Assembly: GCF_963576545.1 (NCBI RefSeq)
Contig: NC_083636.1
Coordinates: 5,906,356-5,970,355 of the forward strand
Reading direction: 5' to 3'
Source: Limanda limanda
Lineage: Eukaryota; Chordata; Actinopteri; Pleuronectiformes; Pleuronectidae
Length of the DNA stretch: 64,000 nucleotides
Shown here piece by piece: positions 44,337 to 56,400 of this stretch. The first letter of the stretch is position 1; the number at the start of each line of letters is the position of its first letter. The translations under genes were made by a program, and so were the position numbers. The notes below the pieces were generated by a model. The model was not told where the DNA came from. It searched no databases and was given only the letters and a program-made list of their open reading frames with translations.

Positions 44337-45534
44337 CGGCACTGAGGAAGAGGAGGCACAGGGCTGGAGGTTGTTCACTGTGTGTGATGCCACAGGCCAA
44401 ACTATTTTAGTCAAATAACAAAAAAATCCATCTATTCATTGTAAGTTGTTTGTATGTTTTTGTTATTTTCATGAATGAAGCAGCGGAAATCATGAAATCA
44501 ATGATTAGTGAATTTGATCCGCTGAAATATTCCTATTTATTTTGTATGAATCCTCCGCATCAACCGACTCCTTCATGAAGGGACAGTATCACATGGTGTC
44601 TTCACCCTGGTGAATGTTGGTGGACGGGCAAACAGCCCAGACTGGGAGAAGCACATGTTAAAGGGATTTAAAAATCCTTCAGCTGGGAGGATCAGTGGTT
44701 GACAGGAAACTCTGCAAACAAATCCCCGTAAAATTACATGAATAAGAGGAAGATGACATTACATCATGTTTTAAAGAGGCAGACATTTTGGCAACAAGAC
44801 AAAATCTGTAGATGTGTAGAAAACCTTGAGTAGGAAGCAAAAACCAGGTTGGACGTTGGGTCCAGGTGATTCTGGAAGAGGATCCTGATACAGCCTGTGC
44901 ATTTCTTCTTTCTTTTTTAAAGCTTTATGATCAAAAACAACACGGAAGCTTTAAGAGTTGACAGGAGGAGTCAACACTGCAGACGTTCTGCCACTGGAGA
45001 GCAGTGTGCAGCAGGTGAACTGTGTGTGAGGTAAGAAAGACGTTTTCTCCAGGAGCCGCACTGAGAACTTTCAAATGGTTTAAATCAGCGTTGACATGAG
45101 GTCGTCCTCGGCTCCGGTTTCAAACAGCTTAAAGGTCAAGGGTCACGTGATTGATGGGGTTCTACCAGGAACAACTCGATGCCTCCTGACACGTTTTATT
45201 TATACTCACAGGTTCGTTTGTCAGAGCAGGACAAACGATGACAATCTCTAACCCCGTCTGGGCAGACCCTGGGATTAACTCGCTCAGTTGAACTCGATCC
45301 CTCCTCACCTCAGCTGTTTTCCTCAAACCGATCCGGGTATCTTCATTCTGTCACTGTGAGGCAAAGCATGCAGGAATTCCCAGCGAGTTGGGAAGCGTCA
45401 TGTGGCTTCCTGTGGAGCCCAGAGGCCTCCGGGGCTCAGCTGTGTGTAAACGGACCAGACGCACAAAACAACAGGTTGAGGACTGAGCCGGCTGCATGGT
45501 GCGGATGAAGCAACAGAAAAAGCCAAAACACACG

Positions 45535-47449
45535 GGAGTAGCTTCAGGTTACGTTTAATGACAAAATGTTTTATCTTTTTTTCATTGTAATGGGAAAAAG
45601 AAAATCAAAGCAAATGCATCATTACAAACACTTGTCTTTCCGCACCTTCACTTCCTATTCACATCAGGCCCTGCCATCATCAATAGGGGGTTTGTGATTA
45701 TCACACCTTATTTTTTCTCAAAACGTGTCTCGGCTCCCGCTCTGTGCATTCACGAGTTCAGGAAAAACTAAAACTCACAGTTCCAGATGCTGCACGTACG
45801 AACACAGACAGAAACATGGATGTCGCACATGAAAAGAAACAAAACCCCCCAAAAAAGTGCAGTATCTCTGCGGCTGAAATGGAGAAGACGACAGGAAGGT
45901 CACCGCCCCAACACGGTCACTGCTGGTGGATAAAGGGCCTTTTATCAGAGATGGCCGCCCGCCTCGAGTCGGCCTGGGGTCAGGGTTCCACGTGTCACTA
46001 CAACGCATCAGGCGGATGTTGACGAGTCAGTTCTTACATCTTAAGCTTCCAGATCGAGTTCTGATGAGGAACTAAACATGTTCCTTCAGCAGTCTGAGGT
46101 TTCGTTAGCATTTTCTTCTCTTGAAACTTTGACAACAAAATGCTCGTTTATTTAAATAAGGGGACGAGGCAAATGTCCATTTACAAACAGAATTTGTCAT
46201 GTTGAGCTTCACAACTTGAACTCAAATTTAAGTAAAAAGAAATGATGCTCTCATAAATTAATTACACCCTGAATGAGTGAAAATCTGTTTCTCAGAGGCT
46301 GCTGGTGGATTTCAGGACAAATCCAAATCAATATTGTTTTAAACCCGGTCTTGTCTACTAATTATTCAAAATAAAAATCAGGAAAACTAAAAAATTCAAC
46401 ACAAGTCTATCCTGTTTATCTCATGTTTTCAAACTTTGAGGGATCAAATCCTTTCTAATGATTTAAAATCTTAATGAAAAGAACACAGCTCAGTAATATC
46501 CAGCCCGACGTGGAGTCAAAGAACGACGGAAGCGAGCGGCTCGGACCAGACGTCTCATTTGAACAAGTGACTGAATCCCTCTGGACCAAACATCTCTGTT
46601 ACCCAAAAACCCGACCACACAATACTGTTAGTACACACACTGAGAGGGACACACACTGGATTCCAGTTTTTGTCACTTTGGCTGCAGAATCGGATCTATT
46701 TGAATTTCCGTCACACAAAAAAAAGTGTTGTATAAATCTCTCTCTTCTAGAGCCTCGGACTACCCCCCCGCCCCAGTGCAAATTGACGAGCGCTCGTGGT
46801 TCGTGATGGCCACTGTGGTAACTCCATTTCATTACAACTTCTCAATAAACCACCGCTGTTGTGTAATAAATACAAAAAGATAAGGCATTAATACCTTAAG
46901 AAGCTGAACAAAAAGGGCTACTTTCAAAAAGGCATGATCACATTTTCGGTTTGCCGACTCTGAATTTGGTCGAACCCCCTTTTTCTTGGGGTCGAGCGTC
47001 GGGCGACTTGTGGCACAATCTGTGGTCGGTCCTGAAACCGGACGATCCTCCCTCGGTGTCAGATGATCGATGGGTCAGCGTGTGTCGTGGAAGAGTTTGA
47101 TTAAAATGCTGCGAACCCTCCCTGGAAACCCACCCGTTAAAAACATCTGAACACAGGAAATACAACCTTATTCATTCATCGAAAAGCTTATACAAATGGT
47201 TGAAGGATATAAAGGAGAGGGGGGAAGGGGGACAGAGGTGGGAGGGGGTATCAAGAGTCAGAGAACAGCCGAAGAAGGGCGGGGAGGGAGGGATCATGTC
47301 ATATCTCGGGCAGGAGGAGGGGGAGCAGGCGGGACAGAGGAGGGAGAGACGGGCGTTCGTTCTTTTCACGACAGCAAAACTTTCTCCCCCCCCCCACAAA
47401 AAAACCAAACTCGTGGCCACTCGTCAGGCACTTCTCTTCAGTCGGAGCC
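45535..47449 (-). other. bnip3l: bnip3l 3'UTR (probable)
   Basis: Sequence after the bnip3l stop on the minus strand. A possible end is ATTAAA at 45559-45554 (minus), followed by the U/G-rich GTGTGTTTTGGCTTTTTCTG; that gives a 3'UTR of about 1.9 kb. An alternative AATAAA is at about 46153-46148. No coding exon is seen. Confidence 0.4.
45554..45559 (-). terminator. candidate bnip3l polyadenylation signal
   Basis: ATTAAA on the minus strand with a U/G-rich element within about 50 nt downstream. Confidence 0.35.
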
Positions 47450-47498
47450 TCAGAAGGAGCCGGCCGGGGGCGTGGTCAACCTCTTTCCAATGTAGACT
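47450..47498 (-). CDS. bnip3l: bnip3l exon 6 (last)
   Basis: After acceptor TTTCAG it codes (G)[15 protein letters not shown], with stop TGA at 47452-47450. The residue matching human Ser212 is Thr. Confidence 0.94.
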
Positions 47499-50400
47499 CT
47501 GAAAGAAAACACATTTAGAATCAGCCCGGTTTGAATCTAATCCTCCTGTGGAAAAACAAGGTATGAGAAGTATTTCCTCTTCCAGTTACAGTCATTACTC
47601 TGTCTTCACCTTTCAATAAATTCACTGAAAATAACGTTGAGTCACTGGTTTTCCAAACCGCCGACTTTCTGACTGGTTTCCCGACTTTGCTGTGTAACCA
47701 TAGAAACCCGAGAAGGGCCAGCAGGGATGTTATGACAGGTCTGTTAACGACTCGCTTGGCAAACAGTATCACGTCCAGGAAAACGCTGCCGTCTCCTGTT
47801 TCACTGATGTGACATTATCTGACTGAGGAGCCGGGACTTTTGTAAAGTGTTTTATCGCGAAACAGCGGCGGCTCCTGTGAGAGACGGCGCTCGCTGCGAG
47901 ACGGCAGGTGTGCAGACGTGCAGCTGCTCCGACAGTTTGTCAGACGAGGACTCTGCCAACGTGTCTGCAGCTCTACAGCTCCCCCTGCTGGGGATTATCA
48001 ACAACTGGGAAATATTCGAAATTGTGTCTAATAAAATATACTTAACTGTTGACAGGAGAAAATCAAAACCTCATGTTATCAATAGTCAAACCTTTAAGAA
48101 AATGAAATTCAAGATTTCTTGTCTTTAGGGCAGATTACTGTGTATTATTATTTCCTAAAACGAGTATTTGTTGGAGCCAACCACTTCCATATTTTCTGGG
48201 ACTGCCAAGCAATGAGGTCTTACTGGGAAGAGATCCACAAACATATTAGCAATGTATTTAATGTGAACATCCCATTAAAATGTGAAACTTTGTTTTTGGG
48301 CAATATATTGTTTGAAACGTGGAACATAAAAGACAAAAAACTGTTCGCTATACTGTTGGCAGCTAGTAAGAAATGTGTTACGAGGAAATGGTTAAAAGTG
48401 GACCCTCCCGCCATTGATGAGTGGATTGAAATTGTGTATGAGATTTATGTTATGGAACAGATATATTTTTCCCTCAAGGTCGAGAAAGACATTTTTTATA
48501 AGACCTGGACCAAATGGACTGAGTATGTAAAACCAGTTAGATCTGATTTTATTTGAATATACTTGTGTTTTGTGTGATCCTCCTTTTTTTTTGATGTGAT
48601 GTGCGCTCCCCGGTTGTGTTCTCTTTACCTCTGTTATTATTCCTACATGGAGTAGTTTAGGTCCATAAAACAAAACTCCAGAAAGGCAGTATGAACAAAA
48701 TCACCCAAACTTACTACATCCATCTTTTCTTATGTCCTTGACAGACTAAAGCTGTATTTAACGTATGTGGTGGAAATGTGCCTTTCTAAATAAAAAGAGA
48801 ATTTCCAAAAAAACGAGTATTTGTAATATTTCTGAATGAAAACAGAAATAATATAATATACATTTTTTCCATTGTCCACGATGTTTCACCCAAGACTCAC
48901 AGACCTGAACCATAACAAAACCCCGCTTAAACCAGGATTAGAACAGAGACACTTCTTGCTGGGAGGCCACGGTGCTAACCACTGGACCAGCGTGTCGTTT
49001 CTCATTCATTGCTTGAAAGGAACTGAAAATCACTTCATGAATCCTGCGTCATTGTAACAGTCTGTGTCTGTGTCTTACCCGAGCCCCAGGGCGAGGATGT
49101 GTGATAGCAGCAGCGAGGGGATGAAGACTTTGAGGAACTCGGCAGAGAAGACGCCTCCTTTCTTCATGGCCCCGGTCTTCCTCATGCTGAGCGTTACTGA
49201 GCGGCGAGGATGACGGAAGTGAAACTCCCTGTAGATAAACACACAAGACATTTTAGAGTCTATCTGACAACAACACACACACACACACACACACAAAACA
49301 CCTGTTAGTCAACGTTAACATATCTAAGCAGTAAATAGGTCTCGGGTCATGTTTCAGCACAGACGACTGATGCATATCTTGATGTTGTAAACTGACAAAC
49401 AAACACACACTGGACCATTTAACTGCTCTTGGCTAACTGGCCTGAAGAAGTTTTATATAACGACAGAGTCTGGGTGAAGAGTCTCAAGGCTATGACGTCA
49501 TTTCACTAGGAAACATTTGCGAATGCGCCTCAAGGGCAAGATTTCATCACTTTTTATATGAAATGGAACCGTTTGATTTTGTCAAGAACAAAATTATCTA
49601 CACCAGACAAAAGTGACAAACATTTCCCCAGATTTTTGTGATATAAAAGCCTTATTTTGTCAATTAAATTAGTTAACAAGTCACTCTTTAACAAGTCACA
49701 TCAGAGTTTCAAAGACAACTCCTGACAGCTGCCTTAATATTTCAGCGTTAGACCAGCTTTATTTGATTCTATTACTATAACGACCATAATGACAATAATG
49801 GACAGCTGCATCCACAGGACAAACAAGCAGACGTGTGTGTTCAGTTGCCACGGAGACCTGCTGATGTTGTTTACCGAGCTGAAACTTACTTGGGGGGGTT
49901 GTTTTCCGGTCGACTGGACCAATCCGCGACCCAATCTGCGTCCTTCATCAGGATGTCCATGTCCCTCTCCTTGTCCGAGACGTCCTCTTCTGACTGATGA
50001 GACACACACACACCTGGTTTAGAGACCTTGGCTCAGAGTAGATGTCTCTGAGGACAAATCATTCAGCACAAATAAGACACTTTCTGCACAGTATGTTTGT
50101 TGGTTTGTCTAAAACAACCACAAGTAAACAAGTTTTAGTTTTTTTTCAGCCCTGACAAAAGATCAGAAGAGGAAAAAACTGTGAAGAGTGAAAGTGACGA
50201 CACAAGCTGGGCAAAAGAGGCTCAACGGCCATCGCCATAGAAACTAAAGGCAGGCAGCAGCTGTCATTCAGGTGTACACACACAAACCACTTCAGCGCCA
50301 GTAGACAGGGTTGCTAGGGCAACAGACTGATGGAGAGCCCGGGAGGCGCTTACTTGGCTGTCTCTCCTGCCAGTCACGTCCACGTCGAAGATGATCTGTC

Positions 50401-53400
50401 CGTCGTCCTGGGGACTGTGAGGTCGCGGCGGGCTGCGGGGAGCGAAGTCAACAGCGATGAGCCACAAGACTCGGTACCATGAAGCCTGAAATGCTCACGT
50501 GCGAGTTAAAAAGCTTTTACACACCGAAGGAGATGGAATGACACACGTACGATACGGTCACAAGGCAAAGCACTTCAAAAACGTACATTAGCTGATTTCA
50601 GAAGTGTTAAAAAACGACTTCAAACCAGTGTAGACAGGATATTACACGTCAGGTAACCATAGCAACAGTAGCCATTAAGGGTTTAATGAAGTACTAAAAA
50701 CCCATCAAAACTGTTTGGAAGTGCACGGGGGTGTTGGGAAATAGAAAGTGTAAACACATTTACACTTTTATCTCATTGTGTTTCAGCTTAATGCTAAAAT
50801 CAATCTGCACTCAGTGCCTCATAACGACAGATTTCTAGATAATTAGCAGACGCAGACTAAACATTCAGACCCGGCAGCAATTATCCACCTTTTGTTTTGT
50901 TGTGTTCGATGAAACAAACCTGCATTTGGGCATTAACTGCCATATTTTTCTGCAACTCCCTGTTCTTCTGCTTTTTCATAATAAACTTATTGGATTTCAT
51001 CTTTCATTTCCTTATGAATAAATAAATTGGAAATCCAAGACACAACAGGAAGAAACTGTTTGTTTTGTGGCTTGTGTCAGAGCAGCTGGTTGATTCTGAG
51101 TTTTGAATAATATGCCTTCCTCAGGTGATTCACCGCCGCGCTCTCTGATGACCTCCTCCTCATCGCAGCCCCGTGGATTACAAACGAGCACATGATGCGA
51201 CCCGAAGAGTCAGGATTATTAAAAATGGGAGGCGCGCTCAGATGGAAGACATCCGTTTATTTTCAGAAGCCGACTCGACTCCTGACTCAACATGTCGGGG
51301 GTGTAATTATGACAGAGGAGCTTCTGTTGGGTTATGAGGTTGTTTTACTTTTCCATTAGATTGCTGAGGAAAGTTGAGGATTTTTGAAGAGTCAAGTCCA
51401 ACATTAAACATCTCCTATAAAAAGGTTTTTTCTGTTACAGTTACACCAGTGAGCTTTTACTGGGTTGTTATGAGCATCCACACAGGAGGAAGCTGCTGGA
51501 CTATTTCATTTAAAAATATAAGTGATTATATGTAAATCCTTTTAGTTAAGTTGCTTCTTTGGGGCCATCGCACCATCCGTGCAGTTAGAGGAGCAGTTTG
51601 AGACTCACATTAAAGATCCTCACATCACATCCAGGGTAAGAATTAAGTGATTTTGCTTCAACTGTGCTGTGTTTTCTAAAACCAGGCTGCCCTTAACCTA
51701 GTGAAAGTGGAGGAGAACATTACACAAGTACCAACTTCCCCATGTGGCCTTATCGTCCGCGAGTCATGAACCCAAAAACTCATGACTTGTCTTTTCACTT
51801 TTTAACTGTGGTGGAAATTCCTGTGTCTTCAACTAGATTCACAATATCAACTGTTTTTGTGTTTTTTACTTAGTCTAAATACATAATTTTTTTCCCCACT
51901 AACTACAAAGCTCCAGGGACTTTAATCTTCAGATTTGTGTTGTGCTTTGAACGGCTTCTTTGCGTTACCTGTCACACGAGGAGTTGCTGCGGCTTGACTC
52001 GTGCTGGGCGTCCAACAGGATCTTCTCCATGTCTCCGTTGTGGATCGAGGACGAGGACGGGACGTGCTCCAGCCCCCCCACCATGGCCTCCTCTTCCTCC
52101 ACCTGAGGAAGGGGCAGCAGGGCCGGGGCCAGGCCGCCTGTGGAGGACGACAGGGCCAAGCTGGCCGCAACTCTGTTCATCTCCAGCTCCACCCAGGACC
52201 CTGGTGGTGCACAACAGAGGAACACTTTAACTTCACTCACTCACCACTGTCTGAGCAAAGGCTCAAATGATACCATTGAAGATTAATGTTACCAGGTTCT
52301 AATTATTTTCACTCATATAAACACAATTTATTATTTTTACCTCCGGCAAGGAGGTTATGTTTTCACCCCTGTGGCTTAATTATTGCAATTATGCATTATT
52401 TCCATTTTGATGTTACAACAGAATTTATGTTGAACAACTGGACTGCTCTATGTTACAACATAATAATCATAAAGCTGTTTTTTGCTTTGTGAAGAGTTCC
52501 CCAGTGTCTATACACAAATTTCAGCGTTACCTGATAAGACGGAGTCAGTGTTAAGTCGCAGCTAAAACCAATGAGCCAATATCCTGTTCAGGGCGAGATC
52601 TGATATGTACACGTAGAAGAGGCAGATGAAGATGCCAACTTGGAAAGATTATGAGATTCGAGAGCTTTTGGTGACAAGAGCCAACTGGTGTTAGTGTACT
52701 GTAAACAGAAACACTGAAAACGGAAATTATACTCAATGTCCTTCCTCCTGTGGGGACAGACTCGGGATAATGTCCTCACAAAATTCTGCAGACAGTTTGT
52801 GTCTGTAAACAGTTTTTAACCAAGGGGTCGATTTCTGACAGAAAATCTGAATTACCAACGAGAGAGAAGAAAGCGATAGTTTGACCACGGACAGAAATCT
52901 TTTCACAGCAGATGGTAGATTTTTCATAAACGAAGGATTAATGTTGGCTCCTTAAAATTGTTAGTGTCCTGCTGAGCCAGAATACATAAAGCATCAGTGT
53001 GAGAACTGGCACAGCTAACTGGATCTGCAGGGATCGTTCATGTTAACTGTGCTTTTCCTGCTCTGACATGTCAGAGTATCCAGCACTCCCAACAAAGTGG
53101 AGCAGAGGAGTCTTTACTCAAAACGTGAAGAACAAAGAAGTCATAATGATTTTCTGATCTTCCACAGAGGGAGGTGACAACAAGGCCGACAGCCGGGGAA
53201 GTCAAAGAAGTTCATGAGTGAGGCCCTGTTTACTGCTGTGTGATGAAAGGCCAGTAAATGCCTGGCCGTGTACGTGCTCAGGCTCCATGTGGCTCCCGAC
53301 TGTGATATGTGACGCTCTCCTTGTTTGTACATGAGCTGTTGCGTGCACTGGTAGCCGAGGAGGCAGAGCAGGTCACCGCTGGGTTACAGATACATAAAGG

Positions 53401-56400
53401 AAGGGCAGGTTAACGAGGACAAGCAATCGGAGACGCAGGGGAAAGGAAGGAAGTGCTTTGATTGCCGTCATTATGTCCCTTTAAAAATAACACACAAAAA
53501 AACACTTTCTCCTGCTGTCTTCACAAACATAAAAAACCTCCAGAGCAGGTCACATGACCCCATCATAACAGTATGTAAACACCGCGTCCACATGAGCTTT
53601 CCGGGCGACTGCATTTCACACGCTTCAGGTCAACAGGCCCACCGCCCCTCCCCCCCCCCCCAGACACAGGCCTGGACTCAGCACTTGCACTCATCCTGCG
53701 GATTACACGGCGGACAGCGAGCCAAGCTGCTGCCGAACATCCCATTGTCTCCGCTCCGTGGACTAAAACCACGTTGCCATGGAGCCGACGCCTGTGAACA
53801 CCGTGTCCGCGGAGCCGCTATCAGCTGCCGGGCGGGTTTAGAGGAGGCAGACATGGTGTGACCTCTCTGATCCACGGATGCTCGGGCTCAGGCGGGAGGA
53901 ACCAAGGCTGCCTGAGGATTCCCAGGTATTAGATCGAAACATTTATGACACTGGCAGGGGAGCTCTAGGAAAAATCCAAAAATAAAGTGGTCTCAGATAA
54001 CAACAGTGGAGTGCATTGGTACTCTGAACAGTGACGCTGCTTCTGATAAGTGAAGGGTCTTATTGTCCCGGAGGCTACATCTCAGGATGTACTGTTCACT
54101 GTTTACGTGATCTGGTCGTAGCAACGCCAACAACAACAACAACATCAGCTGTTTATTGCATCATTTGTCAGTTTAAATTATTCTGGATTAGTTGAGTAAA
54201 GATGGTGTTGGGTTAATGTGGTAGCAGAGGATTATAAGGCCCCTGACAGGTTTTAAAGGCTGATCCGTCTGTGGTGTTTACAGGGTGTCTCCCATAAGAG
54301 CTCTGTATTATGAAGCTAGTTCAACATAACTATGATACCATTGTTATTATCTGGTTTCTTTGAGATTAACGTTGGACGTCCTGGAAGCCCTGTATCTTGT
54401 TACTGGTTATCAACAGGCTCACTTTTATCTCTGGGGTTTCCTTACTGGCTACAAGTGCGACCCTGTGGAGGAGGTGGAGTCTGTAACTATCAGGAAACAT
54501 AGTCAGGGCCGGAAATAAAGTATCTAGCATGATATCATGAGAAGGAAGATAAGCATATTTGAATATTTGCACTACTGCACAAATTGAACATTCATCTGTA
54601 AAGATGTATATTTAGATGTATATATTTTATTTTCTATTTTAAATTTTTGATATTCTATTCCATTGTTATTCTATTTTATTCTATTTTATTCTATTTTATA
54701 CTATTTCTATTTTTATTTTATTTTTTTGGGTTGAAATTACTGAGCATTGCTTAAAGAGAGTGTGTGACCCAAGCTTTTCATTGACAGTGACTACTTCATG
54801 TTATCTCTGTTCATTTGACAATAAAAAATCTTGAATCTTGATACCTGAAAGTTTACTTTTAATAAATGTATAATAAGGATTTATCGTGAATATATACAAA
54901 TATTTTATCGGTTTCCTACTGAGTTGGTATCTTTGCTCGTTTTCTGATGCTGAACAAACTGTTATGAACATGTGATGCAGATAGAGAAGTTCATGTCAGG
55001 GTGTTTCTGCTGTCTGAGGTCAATCTGACTTCAATGTTTATAACTTTATGATAAATCAAATATATTTCATAGGTTGTGGATATTTTTGGAGTTTAAAGAT
55101 AAAAGGTATTCATTTCTAATGAGTCTCCAGAGTGTTCTAACCTGCAGCGATGGGAAAAATGTAAAAGCATCAACACTGTCAGGAATAAAAGAATCTGTGT
55201 TCAAATTAAAATGAAGCTCTTTATAAGATGTATTTATGAATTTGATAAACTCTCTCATGGTTTGTGAGAAGTCGTGTGGACACATTGAAAGTCTGGAGGA
55301 ACAAACTGAATAAACTTCTATAAGAATATCTGCTGCTCCTTATTAGTTGTCACCTCATTGTAAACTATTCTGTCCGTGTCAGGATCCAATGGGAATTATA
55401 AGTCAGGTTTTCCAGTGATCTGATTGGCCAGTAGCTGGGCTGATGACATTATGATCCGATCCTATGAATGTGAACCAGCAGCCGGGGGTTTAGCCTGATG
55501 TTACGTCGCTCACCCCAGACCCTGGGGAGGCCTCGGGTTTTCTGTCTACAGCTTGCACTGTTCCAAGATACACAACAGGAACAGCAGACTTAGACACAAC
55601 GACAAAACTGTGTCTGATGAAAAACTGGGTCACTAAAATCCCTTGGTGTCTGGAAAGTTTGATTCCCGTCCAGGTTGCTCTGTAACACTTTCCCCCCCGA
55701 CACTCTGCACGTCTGAAACGTCTGTCCTCTAGTCACCGGGGCCATAAATAGCACGCGGAGTTACGGCCCCCCCATAGTGTGGTAAAGTTAAACCAGACCA
55801 GAGTCAGTGCAGCAGGGTAATAAACAGGCCTTTGTTTATGTCCCTGTGGAATATGTAAGCTGAGGTCTTATGTGTTTATATAAGAGGTGAAACATTTCCA
55901 CATACATTCACTTAGGCTGTGTGTGTACAATGCTGTTAGCTAAATGCTAATTCAATCTATCAGCTATTTAACAATTGACACGTATGTACTTTTAAATGGA
56001 TTATTTCCCCCATGAATCCTAGAAGTGTTTTCTTATATTTGATTCAAGAAATCTATTTTATTTAATAGTCAATTTGCTTTCTTTTATATATATTCTTATA
56101 ATATAACTGCTAATGCTGATATTTGTATAGTTTTCTTAGTAAAGGTACATTTTGAAGAGGATGACACTTTGAAAACATAGTTTAAATCGGAAATATTGAG
56201 TAATAAAACACTAAATGTGTGTTTAAACTTTAAATATCTTCCCTGCCCTCGTGTCAAGTTATATATTGTCTGTTAAACACTTAAACTACTTCAAAAATAT
56301 AAACTGCACGTCCCCACATCCCCAGTTTTGTCCATTTCTTCCATCCCCTTGTTGACGAACCTTAGCCCCGCCTCCACCCTTCCGCGTAAGCCTCTGATTG

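Noticed and set aside
44044..44414. Minus-strand ORFs with poly-Ser and poly-Pro
   Set aside because: Readings of a (GGA)n array; no domain and no splice context.
48119..48556. A 145-codon ORF as a host gene
   Set aside because: The first 17 or so codons are host DNA and a target-site duplication; the rest is the C-terminal end of a LINE protein.
53678..53875. Minus [13 protein letters not shown]... as bnip3l first exon
   Set aside because: It has no GT donor in the phase needed by exon 2 and no family similarity. The exon at 56568-56646 joins as GLNG-SWVEL.
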